Shown here in pieces: positions 42,001 to 48,575 of a DNA stretch of 64,000 bases. The DNA is from Mixophyes australis (taxonomy: Eukaryota > Chordata > Amphibia > Anura > Limnodynastidae). Made by a program: the position numbers and the translations under genes. How positions within the stretch are numbered: position 1 is the stretch's first letter; each line of letters starts with the position of its first letter. Under the pieces are notes generated by a model. That model had not been told where the DNA came from, ran no database searches, and saw only the letters and a list, made by a program, of their open reading frames with translations. The DNA is taken from NCBI GenBank assembly GCA_036250195.1, contig JAVHZZ010000006.1, forward strand, positions 191,641,850-191,705,849, written 5' to 3'.

Positions 42001-42486
42001 GAGAGTATTTTGAGATGAATGAAGGGGTGGTGTTATTGAGGGAGAGTCATTTGAATTGGCTTCTAGAATATGAGGAGCTAGTGTAAAAAATTGCAGATGT
42101 AATGTCAATAAGAAAGAAGCTCAGTCTTGCCTTAATTTATAATGTGTGTGTATATAAGAGCATATTGCATTTTATATACAAGTTTACATTTGGATCAGTG
42201 AGGAATTTTATAGAATAATTGTATTATATATAATAGCAGGAACACAGTTATATCTGCATGAATATAGAGCAGTGGGAGGTGTTATGCATTAAGTATCACA
42301 TTAAATGTCTAATTTTTATGTCCTGACAGTGAGAAGAGAGGCTTCCAGGTCACAGTGTCGCACCCAGTCCAGTGTAGCCAGCACGGCAAGTCCTGCTCCG
42401 TTACTGTGGAAACCAAGATCAACCAATCACAGCCTCACTTCAACAAAAGCCGGAACGGATTCATATTGAGTGTGCCAGGAAATTAA
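13429..42486 (+). CDS. MYO1D: Unconventional myosin-Id (myosin ID heavy chain), exons 2-22, 5' partial
   Basis: Class I myosin, an actin-based motor with calmodulin light chains and a membrane-binding tail; the family acts in endosome traffic and left-right chirality. Twenty-one exons join in frame: 13429-13637, 13833-13926, 14058-14223, 15232-15285, 16878-16973, 17123-17239, 18604-18807, 18945-19090, 19925-20039, 20203-20373, 25933-26003, 26174-26248, 27981-28113, 30225-30391, 31232-31439, 31530-31753, 31837-31981, 32275-32379, 32949-33062, 38778-38935, 42330-42486. They total 2929 nt, giving 975 residues plus TAA. Human MYO1D is 1006 residues, and the 32 before the matching point are missing here, so the predicted full length is about 1007. 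P-loop GESGAGKT, switch [10 protein letters not shown], switch II DIYGFE, IQ segments and a TH1 tail ending SVPGN are all present. Every intron is GT-AG and no frame is broken. The CDK5R1 neighbour supports MYO1D over other class I paralogues. Confidence 0.97.
13833..13926 (+). CDS. MYO1D: MYO1D exon 3, P-loop
   Basis: Completes the Walker A motif GESGAGKT, whose first glycine is split by the intron, then continues [20 protein letters not shown]. It ends AG|gtatgt inside an Arg codon. About residues 102-133. Confidence 0.96.
14058..14223 (+). CDS. MYO1D: MYO1D exon 4, switch I
   Basis: Encodes [20 protein letters not shown] and then switch [10 protein letters not shown], at 14125-14151, which closes over the nucleotide. 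It ends YLLEK before gtgaga. About residues 133-188. Confidence 0.96.
14224..15231 (+). other. MYO1D intron 4
   Basis: Contains the 42-43-bp tandem repeat at 14500-14665. No other feature is recognised. Confidence 0.8.
14500..14665. repeat. 42-43-bp tandem repeat, four units
   Basis: Unit centred on acactgattggttagagccg, starting at about 14501, 14544, 14586 and 14628. The last units are slightly diverged. Confidence 0.85.
15232..15285 (+). CDS. MYO1D: MYO1D exon 5
   Basis: A 54-nt exon giving [18 protein letters not shown], a conserved motor segment. The acceptor follows tttatccag and the donor is gttagt. It is too short to be found by ORF length alone and was placed by homology and frame. 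Confidence 0.95.
15286..16877 (+). other. MYO1D intron 5
   Basis: Dominated by the 31-bp satellite (15959-16640). The long minus-strand open frames here are repeat artefacts. Confidence 0.8.
15959..16640. repeat. 31-bp satellite with two sequence types
   Basis: Five near-identical GC-rich units (16021-16175, gctgagcattggcgcgcctg and on) are preceded by two degenerate units (from 15959). They are followed, to about 16640, by degenerate AT-rich units of roughly 31 bp with the same gctgggcatt start (for example ttgctgggcattatcactgg). Each GC-rich unit carries GGCGCGCC. Confidence 0.8.
16878..16973 (+). CDS. MYO1D: MYO1D exon 6
   Basis: Ninety-six nt encoding [20 protein letters not shown] and on to LAQLK. 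The N-terminal stretch differs from human (LLQGGSEQML), which is normal loop variation. Acceptor ttcctag, donor gtgaga. Confidence 0.94.
17123..17239 (+). CDS. MYO1D: MYO1D exon 7
   Basis: Thirty-nine codons, [20 protein letters not shown] through KILASILHL, strongly matching human. The donor is ctg|gtgagt; reading past it gives a short spurious extension. Confidence 0.95.
17240..18603 (+). other. MYO1D intron 7
   Basis: Contains the palindromic MITE at 17549-17765. The remainder shows nothing recognisable. Confidence 0.8.
17549..17765. mobile_element. Palindromic MITE (family B)
   Basis: Termini GGGGGGTATTCAATTGTT and AACAATTGAATACCCCCCC. The centre is a perfect hairpin around ctcgctggatttcagctgcg, with flanking taccgttaatacggtaat palindromes, so it is a hairpin within a hairpin. 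Confidence 0.8.
18604..18807 (+). CDS. MYO1D: MYO1D exon 8
   Basis: Sixty-eight codons from [20 protein letters not shown] to the [10 protein letters not shown] motif that precedes the switch II exon. This is the longest continuous exon in the central motor domain. Acceptor tctcag, donor gtacag. Confidence 0.96.
18945..19090 (+). CDS. MYO1D: MYO1D exon 9, switch II
   Basis: Encodes [20 protein letters not shown], then [14 protein letters not shown]. The switch II sequence DIYGFE lies at 19056-19073. Ends AG|gtgtga within a Ser codon. Confidence 0.96.
19091..19924 (+). other. MYO1D intron 9
   Basis: No repeat family or conserved element recognised. Short open frames on both strands look like chance. 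Confidence 0.7.
19925..20039 (+). CDS. MYO1D: MYO1D exon 10, relay region
   Basis: Encodes [20 protein letters not shown], then [19 protein letters not shown], the classic relay helix region of the motor. Acceptor ttccag, donor gtaagt. Confidence 0.96.
20203..20373 (+). CDS. MYO1D: MYO1D exon 11
   Basis: Fifty-seven codons starting [20 protein letters not shown] and ending HAHYSSRK. It precedes a 5.6-kb intron. Acceptor cccacag, donor gtaagg. Confidence 0.96.
20459..20795 (-). mobile_element. V-SINE-like SINE
   Basis: Same architecture and orientation as the copy at 1191, with a shorter CA run. Located in MYO1D intron 11. Confidence 0.8.
22683..23050 (+). mobile_element. V-SINE-like SINE
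   Basis: Plus-strand copy: ggcagcacggtggctaag head, B-box-like gagttcaattccc, conserved middle, CT/GT microsatellite, LINE-like tail gcgctatataaataaa and (GAT)n end. Confidence 0.85.
23671..23812 (-). mobile_element. L2-type LINE 3' end fragment
   Basis: Starts with (ATC)n and tttatttatatagcgcc, then continues into gggacaaacgtaat and cgcaagcttacaatct, a longer piece of the same 3' end. Confidence 0.65.
25174..25707. mobile_element. Unclassified interspersed element, copy 1 (nested)
   Basis: Starts CCAGAGAAAAAAACAAG and ends near CCAGAGGTA. Its first part is a tandem of three 53-54-bp units (aagcctgcgctcggtatatc to tgcttggcaat). No coding capacity or clear inverted termini. An 8-bp duplication suggests insertion by a transposase or similar. 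It shares its body with 30607-31022. Confidence 0.65.
25188..25350. repeat. Triplicated 53-54-bp unit
   Basis: Three consecutive units starting at 25188, 25242 and 25295, each ending tgcttggcaata or close to it. Confidence 0.85.
25933..26003 (+). CDS. MYO1D: MYO1D exon 12
   Basis: Seventy-one nt giving [20 protein letters not shown] plus GDV and a split Leu (human has Val there). Acceptor tttag, donor ct|gtgagt. Confidence 0.95.
26174..26248 (+). CDS. MYO1D: MYO1D exon 13
   Basis: Seventy-five nt giving [20 protein letters not shown], then LMYN and a split Ser. Acceptor caaacag, donor gtgaga. Found by homology and phase. Confidence 0.95.
26787..27026. mobile_element. TIR-type MITE (family C)
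   Basis: Starts GGGGGAGATTCAAATG and ends with the approximate inverse CTGAATCCCCTCC. The internal sequence contains inverted segments. TTA lies near both ends, but the duplication is not exact. Confidence 0.55.
27732..27903. mobile_element. Fold-back MITE (family A)
   Basis: Same structure as the 6328 copy with more differences between arms, both carrying the caaccaatcagattctagct core. Confidence 0.8.
27981..28113 (+). CDS. MYO1D: MYO1D exon 14
   Basis: Encodes [20 protein letters not shown] and on to ALVDNLASK, the actin-binding part of the motor. Acceptor tgcccag, donor gtacaa. Confidence 0.96.
28801..29290. repeat. 30-bp minisatellite, about 16 units
   Basis: Unit tagtatgccacagttgcccc plus 10 variable bases. 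Variants occur in blocks (cagaaactca, cagaaatata, then tcataaatacg-type, then acaaata-type), which suggests block-wise duplication. Because 30 is a multiple of 3 the array is open in several frames on both strands; these are not genes. Confidence 0.95.
29365..29469. repeat. Palindrome 1 in the hAT element
   Basis: Arms pair from agctgcttcagtaaagcagc to the matching gaagcagctt side, with a perfect 22-nt core around TGCGCATGCGCA at 29408-29419. Confidence 0.85.
29494..29594. repeat. Palindrome 2 in the hAT element
   Basis: A second diverged copy of palindrome 1 with the same core, TGCGCATGCGCA at 29536-29547. Confidence 0.85.
30225..30391 (+). CDS. MYO1D: MYO1D exon 15
   Basis: Encodes [20 protein letters not shown], then [20 protein letters not shown], the conserved SH helix and converter entry of the motor. 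Acceptor ctctcag, donor gtaagg. Confidence 0.96.
30607..31022. mobile_element. Unclassified interspersed element, copy 2
   Basis: Aligns with the 25174 copy across most of its length, with one 5' unit instead of three. Its far end repeats the head-like sequence (ccagagaagaaataagcc and on), giving direct terminal similarity. Confidence 0.6.
31096..31171. repeat. 27-bp tandem repeat, three units
   Basis: gtgtagtcatgttatatttt and 7 more bases, starting at 31096, 31123 and 31150. Lies 60 bases before exon 16. Confidence 0.8.
31232..31439 (+). CDS. MYO1D: MYO1D exon 16, converter and first IQ
   Basis: Encodes [20 protein letters not shown], then [20 protein letters not shown] and the start of the lever arm, IRIILFLQK. 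Acceptor tttccag, donor gtgaga. Confidence 0.96.
31530..31753 (+). CDS. MYO1D: MYO1D exon 17, IQ motifs and TH1 start
   Basis: Begins [20 protein letters not shown], the basic light-chain-binding neck, then [18 protein letters not shown] and the start of the TH1 tail. Acceptor tcctag, donor ag|gtaaat. Confidence 0.96.
31837..31981 (+). CDS. MYO1D: MYO1D exon 18, TH1 tail
   Basis: Encodes [20 protein letters not shown] and on to [12 protein letters not shown]. The tail is basic and binds acidic lipids in this family. Acceptor tttacag, donor gtaggt. Confidence 0.94.
32275..32379 (+). CDS. MYO1D: MYO1D exon 19, TH1 tail
   Basis: Thirty-five codons: [20 protein letters not shown], then [15 protein letters not shown]. 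The first half is the most diverged part of the protein relative to human and the second half is conserved. Acceptor tttcag, donor gtacac. Confidence 0.93.
32380..32948 (+). other. MYO1D intron 19
   Basis: No repeat or regulatory element recognised. Confidence 0.7.
32949..33062 (+). CDS. MYO1D: MYO1D exon 20, TH1 PH-like core
   Basis: Thirty-eight codons with [20 protein letters not shown], the PH-like signature of myosin-I tails, which in the family binds phosphoinositides. Acceptor caacacag, donor gtaagt. Confidence 0.96.
33795..34124 (-). mobile_element. V-SINE-like SINE
   Basis: Fourth copy, minus strand, in MYO1D intron 20. Same head, middle and tail. Confidence 0.8.
37273..37483. mobile_element. 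Fold-back MITE (family E), diverged
   Basis: Begins taaagtgcaccggacaccta and carries the inverted caactagctctgat-like arm. Highly diverged. Confidence 0.5.
38778..38935 (+). CDS. MYO1D: MYO1D exon 21, TH1 tail
   Basis: Encodes [20 protein letters not shown] and on to [10 protein letters not shown]. One residue longer than human around [10 protein letters not shown]. Acceptor cataag, donor ag|gtgagt. Confidence 0.95.
40435..40520. mobile_element. Single arm of fold-back MITE family A
   Basis: Right-arm fragment with ctagattctgattggttgct and ending aaatatacccc. Confidence 0.65.
40589..40917. mobile_element. GC-rich MITE-like repeat (family F-like)
   Basis: Begins catacatgacaactggga and ends aaggttggcaagtatg, roughly inverted. 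The inside has gggcggggcttcgcaattt with a later near-inverse (gcaaagccacgccccc). Confidence 0.5.
41735..41830 (-). mobile_element. LINE-like 3' end fragment
   Basis: Contains gggccctgcttgccaagag and agcttgcaatctagtggg, resembling the LINE tail at 23671. The boundary on the right is unclear. Confidence 0.4.
42330..42486 (+). CDS. MYO1D: MYO1D exon 22, C-terminus and stop
   Basis: Encodes [20 protein letters not shown] and ends [10 protein letters not shown] followed by TAA at 42484-42486, the conserved C-terminus of the family. Acceptor ctgacag. Confidence 0.96.
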
Positions 42487-43270
42487 CTTGTACGTGTCTT
42501 AACCATACAGTGATACTGAGTACCTCAGCACTATGCCTTAAGAAGCCAACCAAATACCCAGGTTTACTTTGCAGGGACCGGTTCCCCAAAATTCTCCTCA
42601 GCCCTTGAGGGGGTTACATTTAAATTGTACAACTCTGCTGCACAATTATAACCTAGGCTCTGAAGCCTCTTACTGCCTTTTAGAATTATCTATATAATTG
42701 TGTATTGACGATTTTACGGGATATAGTTCTTGACTATAATGAAAAAAAAAAAAAAAAAGATTATATATAATTGTATAGATTGTAGCTAAATCAGCTGTAC
42801 ATTTGCATTGTGTGTCTTTTTGAGTCAGTAAGTTGTATAAATGGATGGCACTACCATTGCTGAGCAATAGTACAAAGTTTCGGTCTCTGGAAACCGCAGG
42901 TATAACGTTTTTATGGTTGTCACATCTAGATAGTACTCATTGGTTTCATGTTTTACTGAATTAGAAATTATTTTAAGAACGGAATGTTATGACAGTGTTT
43001 TTGTTATCTAAGTAAACACTTAACTGATTATTTATTCCATTATGATTTGCTTGCCATGTTTATAGTATTCAATTTTCATTATTTGATCTTTGGATGGTAC
43101 TGTAGAATTGGTATCCTTGCTTTGTCCAAGCAAAATGAAGTATCAACCTGCATGGCATCTCCCATTATATGTAAATACTTACAGACTTTGGGTTCCCTGT
43201 GCAAAATGATTTACAAACCGCTTTTATTGATCATTTAAATTAAAAATAAATTGAAAACTATTGTGTAGAA
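42487..43270 (+). other. MYO1D: MYO1D 3' UTR and poly(A) signal
   Basis: About 0.8 kb follows the stop. AATAAA at 43245-43250 is followed within 15-50 bases by a GTGT stretch and a long T run, the usual downstream elements, so cleavage near 43265-43275 is likely. A poly(A) run at 42742-42758 is inside the UTR. The exact end is inferred. Confidence 0.65.
43245..43250 (+). terminator. MYO1D: MYO1D poly(A) signal
   Basis: AATAAA, 759 bases after the stop, with a downstream GTGT and a T-rich run at about 43278-43291. Confidence 0.6.
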
Positions 43271-43664
43271 GATGGAATTTTTTTTTTTTTTAAACCAAGT
43301 GTTTATTAACGGTCACATAGGGTATGAAGATGGAATCTTTTATTATGCTAATTACTACTGACGGTTAGCTATTGGCTGAGCTGCACCATCATTCGTGATA
43401 ATGCTGCCAATGAATTTAGTAGGGACCAGTGGCCTAGTGAATTGGTAAAACACTTTCTTTGTACCTCCAATAACATTTAGTTTCTGGTGAATTGATAGGC
43501 TGCATGCTTATTGGTACAGCCAAGAAAGTGTCTACTTCAGTTGGTGGTTGTGTTTTAAATCAATATATCTTTTTGTTTTCCTTTTTAAATGAAGCTCTAA
43601 TAATTGTAAGGTAAGTTTGTGCATATGAGGAACACGGTAACACCACCTCCAAAAACAACACGCA
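43271..43664. other. Convergent intergenic gap MYO1D/CDK5R1
   Basis: About 0.4 kb between the two inferred poly(A) sites, mostly filled by a diverged copy of the fold-back MITE family (about 43345-43550). Confidence 0.5.
43345..43550. mobile_element. Fold-back MITE (family E), diverged
   Basis: Carries tagtgaattggtaaaac and tgaattgataggctgcatgc arms. Occupies the gap between the two convergent genes. Confidence 0.45.
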
Positions 43665-43682
43665 TGTGACACACAGTGAGTC

Positions 43683-43688
43683 TTTATT
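43683..43688 (-). terminator. CDK5R1: Candidate CDK5R1 poly(A) signal
   Basis: AATAAA on the minus strand with a GT-rich downstream element. It lies 433 bases beyond the MYO1D signal on the opposite strand, so the two genes would end tail to tail. Confidence 0.45.
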
Positions 43689-45087
43689 TCATCCTCACAG
43701 TACAAAATTAAATAAAAATACAGTTAGACACGAGCTGGCGGTTTGTACCGCCACTGGCATTAGTGTCACACCACAAACTACACAACGACTTCATGTAAAC
43801 CGGAAGATGCTAAGTACAATAACCTGACTCCCACACACATGTACTCTCATGTTCATGCCCAAATACTTGTACAGGAACATGCGTACCCTGTGTACATGTG
43901 TGGGCTACGAGATGTCATGCACTCAGCCACACAAATACATATTTATATACATGTACGTATATTATACAGGCAGATTACAGGTAACATGCCGGGTCACGCA
44001 GTCTGATCACAAAAAAAACGTGTTTACTGTCAGACCCACTCGTCACCATGTAATAGTCACATACAGCAGTAATTACACTTTTTTTTGACATTTAGCAAAA
44101 TGCATTAAGTGGACCCATCGCCAAGACAAAGTTGAGGCTGAAGTAATTGTCATGTGACTGCATGAGGTGCAGCCATTGCTTTCAGTAGCTTCTAGCGAAT
44201 GCGTTCTCATGAATATCACACCAATAGAATAGCCACCTTCACTGTACACAGGACCGGTGCCAGGAACACAGAAGCCGCTTGAACAATTCTGAGTGTTTTC
44301 TGTGTGTTATAAAATTGGGGCAGATCCTACTAAATGATGGTGCACAATATAAATAGTTTGAGAATCCAGGGATCACATTAAACATTAGCGCTCTGTAATC
44401 CACTCCACCTTAGAAAAGCACAGACCTAGACAATGCATTTTTGTAAATGTAAAAAGTATTTATTTGAGGACTAAAGGCAGGAGTCCAGACATTACAGCTA
44501 AGGCCCTAGTACTGGAGTTATAGTGTTTGGGGTGAGAATTTTGGATCAAACAGTTCAAAATTATTGTATAATAAGTAGATGCCTAGAATTTTAAAATGGA
44601 ACCAAAAGTGAAAAACATATTTTGTATATGTTGTAGAAGAGGATGAAATGGATTGGTGGTACATTTTATACAAATTTTTTTCTTATTAAGCAGAGCTGTC
44701 CTGACATTTAAGAAATCTGTTCACTACATGCTGCTATATTTGTGTGAAACAACTCACAATATCTCTTGTCCACAAGGAAGGTATTAATCTGAATGCAGCC
44801 TAGTCATTCAGTAGGAAGCAGTAAGGTTGGTTTTCTCTTATTGAACCAATAAGCGGCATTGTCGCTGCTTTAGACATTAGTTAGCATTCTTGTTATTTTG
44901 TTTGCTGTCTCCTTATAGCTGCCAGCAAACCAGCTACTATAATCTCTCAAAGGTTTAGATGGTAGAACTGATAGTCAGTATAAAATACCTATGTATCACC
45001 TTTTACATGTAGGGACAGATGTCCCATACATGGAGTTTCAAGTGAAACTAAACCAAAAAAATGATCATTAAAACATTTTTAAAGTAA

Positions 45088-45095
45088 TGCAGCAT
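45088..45095 (-). promoter_or_regulatory. miR-103/107 8-mer seed match in CDK5R1 3' UTR
   Basis: The minus strand reads ATGCTGCA, the full 8-mer match to the miR-103/107 seed. Regulation of mammalian CDK5R1 by these microRNAs has been reported. Here the match is a sequence observation and its use is inference. Confidence 0.35.
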
Positions 45096-46172
45096 TTGTT
45101 ATTTCTCATGTAACTCACAACCTAAGTTTAGCAGACTAGAAGTCTGCTAAATAAGAATTCACTAGGAACCAATGCCTCAATGTCGGTAGTTTCCAGTGAA
45201 ATTTAGTACCACGGTAACTTGTACACGCTGCTTGGGTTGAGTTAGTGAAAATGTGCAACAGCAGCAGCCTATGTATTTTATATGTGTCCAATTTTACATT
45301 CCTGACCCCCAAACACAACTCTGCTTAAGTGCCTTTGGCTAATAATCACTGGATACCTGTATAATAAATAGAACCGCCACATACCAAAATTGTTAAGCAA
45401 CTCTTGCAAAATGTCAACATAAGCCGGCTAATGTTGACATTAATCACAGGTTTCAATTAGGGTAAAATGGAGACGCACTTTTCATGTGTCCTCTATGAAA
45501 AGAGAAGTATAATTACTCTATCTTACAGGACAAAGAAGATATAACCCAAGTCTACATCTTGATGAGAAATCTACATCCTAAATACAAAATAACATCTGAA
45601 ATTAAAAGTTACAATAACTTTAATCTAACACTGCACATGTAACATAGAAAGGGGGGAGGGGGTTGCGTTCTTGTTTTCTAATCTGCAACAGTATGGGGGG
45701 AAAAGGAGTTTATGGCACATCTTGTTGTAAAGATCGGTATTCTACAACAGACACCCCTTAAACTGCTGACATATGCTGTATTCCATATCATTCAGGGTCA
45801 TGGCAGGTATATGCAACTCTAGTTAGAACTGTCCACCATAATGATATACCGCTTTCAACGAATGTGCAAAAATGGCTGACAATACTGGTTCTTTAGCGCA
45901 AAACACATGCATGTCACCAAATCCTGTATGGATTAGCTAAGGTTCTGCAATTTTAACATCCCAGTAATAGGTAATCTGAATCAGAACCCTCAACCAGCTA
46001 CTGTTCAGTAAGGGCCGGTCTGTTTGCCTTTCCACCAAACTATTCTTATTTGATTGGTCCTTGGCTTATTTTCCAGTTATAATAATCCATATTTTAGGGA
46101 TATTGTAGTCTTAGTATAACATCTTGGCTCAGTTATTTATACTAACTCAGGTGTTGACAGACAGGGAGATAC

Positions 46173-46354
46173 TTAAAGTGTACCGGTCACCTATGGCTAG
46201 AAGAGAAGTCATTTTGTGGGCTTGTAGTCTCAGAATTCACTAGGAACCAATGCCTCAATAATTTCAGTAGTTTCCAGTCAAATGTAAGGTTACATATTGG
46301 TTCAGACCACAAAATGGCTGCCTACATTGTGTGTAGGTGACTGGTATACTTTAA
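46173..46354. mobile_element. Fold-back MITE (family E) with TTAA on both sides
   Basis: AGTGTACCGGTCACC to GGTGACTGGTATACT, flanked by TTAA at 46173-46176 and 46351-46354. That is a TTAA target duplication of the kind used by piggyBac-type transposases. Confidence 0.7.
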
Positions 46355-46448
46355 GGTAAGAGTCCAGAAGGGTTATTCTGAGAATGTACCCTCTGACATA
46401 TCATAACTGCCAACTTGAGCTATTTCACAGTGATACACTTCTAGTCCA

Positions 46449-46450
<2 letters not shown>

Positions 46451-46507
<57 letters not shown>
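46451..46507. repeat. (AT)n microsatellite
   Basis: Fifty-seven bases of AT in the inferred CDK5R1 3' UTR. Confidence 0.97.
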
Positions 46508-46508
<1 letters not shown>

Positions 46509-46699
46509 CTAAAATGACCCATACTGGTCATTTAATTCACATTTCAGGGATTTAAAGCACTTCAGCGACTTCATTATAACTTCTGTTCACAATGATTCAA
46601 GCGAGCGTAAGTTAGCCTGTCTGAATTTTTGAGCTCGTCATGATAGGTACGGGGGTTATGTCATATTGAACCACAGCCCATGTGCCACTATCCAGCCCA

Positions 46700-46897
46700 A
46701 GCACACCTGTCCTCTACGCACTATGGAGGCCGCCATATTGGGGACTGAACCAATATTCATAAGATTGCAGCCTATCAATTCACTACAAACTAGAGACATC
46801 ACTGAGGCAACTAATAGCCAATTACTCCATGAGGCACTAGTTCTGTGAATGAATGGCCTGCATTCTCAATACAATTGGTTCAAATAGGGATATCCTT
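46700..46897. mobile_element. Fold-back MITE (family E), diverged
   Basis: Carries the family signature gcagcctatcaattcacta, gacatcactgaggc and its inverse gaggcactagtt. Ends are approximate. Confidence 0.55.
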
Positions 46898-46929
46898 AAA
46901 GCACATAATTGTCTGCATGCAGTATAAGC

Positions 46930-47172
46930 AGCCATTTAAGGGGCTAAATCCATTTTCTTCCAAATGCAGCCTATGGATGCACTGGAACACTATTCTTTAC
47001 CAAATTCCTCAGTGAGGTCACTAGTTCCTAACAAATTGACAGGCTGAGTATTTATAATGTATTTTACCAGGAAGAAATATATTTACAGTAGCCTCTCGTT
47101 TTCAAGTATATCCTAATATTGGTTCAGCCGATAAAATGGTTGCTTCCACGGTCTACAGGTGACAAATGCAGT
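46930..47172. mobile_element. Fold-back MITE (family E), diverged
   Basis: Carries cagcctatggatgcactgg, aggtcactagttcctaacaa and the right arm ggttcagccgataaaatgg. Immediately follows the previous copy. Confidence 0.55.
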
Positions 47173-48575
47173 AATTTTCTGACAAATCCTTGGGGTCAGA
47201 AGTTTGTAGCGGTGTTCTTGGATGGACAGAGATGGGTTAACTAGTGTCTAGTTATTCAGATATAGTATCAAGCCTTATTTTTTTTACTATGCAAATGCTT
47301 TGTTTCATATGCTTCATGTGAAATCATTTAGGCAAATTGCATTGAAGCCACAGGCTAACATCCCATGCGGTTATTGAATAAGTATCCTTTATATACACAG
47401 AGTTATAGGTCAACAGCAGCTGCTAAGCCACCTATCACCACCATCTCTTTTTTATATTGTTCCACACCCTGGGAACACCTTGGAGTACAACATAAAGAGG
47501 AATGGAGTTTGTGTTTTGCTGCACTCATTAGGAATCTTAAATTTACCCGTTCTTGCCCTGTCTAAGTAGAGAAATGTCGCCTGGCTCATAGATTTCTCTA
47601 GTGACTGATTTGTGTTGGTGAAGGTTAATAAGAGACTCCTCTAGTTTTCCTTTCCACTAACATCCCGCGTTAATGGATTGCTCGCATGACTAAAGTGAAC
47701 CTGTCTCCCCCGCATAAAAATAGATCATGGGCTTTACATCATAAAATAAGAATTTGCCTAGATGATGATGTGTTAACAAGACAAAGGAGCTTTTGTAGTT
47801 ACAAGTTCATTCATCAACCCAAAACCATAGTTAGGCAGGGGCAGGTGCACTCTGATAACGGTCAAAGTATTGGCATTAAGAGGAAGGCTTCAGGTTTGGA
47901 ATTGAATGGCTAAATGCTAACCTGTTTTAAAATGTTGGAAAGGCTTGACACATATCCATCTGTGACCCAAGTACTTTATAGCTGGTCAGAAAACGGTGCT
48001 AATCCTTCCATGGCACTGTCAGTAAACTAGTTAATCTAGAGGAGTTTTTTGGCCAGTGAGGGGTTAATGAGGTTTCACACTTAAAATCAGGTTCGTTAAA
48101 GGTGGTTCAGCAAGATGGGGGTAGACATGAGAACAACGGTAGGAAAATCTGGTGGATTATCAAGGGAAGAACAATTTTTTTTTCTGAGACAGTATCATCC
48201 TCTATATCCCACCAGACCTCTCTAAACAACAGTTCTAAACACACTTTTCTGTCAGCGTTCTGTAGTGCATTGTGACAGTGACAGAATTACAGAACATTGC
48301 TTTGTGTAAACATATTCATGTTTGAGACCTGTCAAATGCTACAACCTATTTTCTAGTAAAGTACTGAAGAGTATCGTATTGGAAATCCAAACAGTATTTT
48401 CAGTTCTAAAATTCTGCTGAGGACCACCATTTGCTTGCCAAATACCAGCTCAGAATAGCCCTGTACCATCTTTACAACCAAAAGCCAATACAAGAAACGT
48501 CTTCTTTACTAGACCCCAACAAAGCATGCTATCATCTTCACAATTAATTCTCCCATGCCCAACAGACCAAGCCGT

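Larger units (their letters stand above)
38936..42329 (+). other. MYO1D intron 21
   Basis: Includes a GC-richer MITE-like repeat (40589-40917), a fold-back MITE-A arm (about 40435-40520), a LINE-like 3' tail (about 41735-41830) and a fold-back family copy (about 41370-41530). A 218-codon open frame at 38940-39596 has no recognisable domain. Confidence 0.7.
43665..48575 (-). other. CDK5R1: Probable CDK5R1 3' UTR with poly(A) signal
   Basis: The best distal minus-strand poly(A) signal is AATAAA at 43688-43683, followed by GT-rich sequence (TGTGTGTC, then TGTTGTTTTTGG), giving a 3' UTR of up to 4.9 kb. No other gene is seen in this stretch. It contains an (AT)n run, several copies of the fold-back MITE family and one 8-mer site for miR-103/107. 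A shorter UTR ending at an upstream signal is possible; the extent is inferred. Confidence 0.45.
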
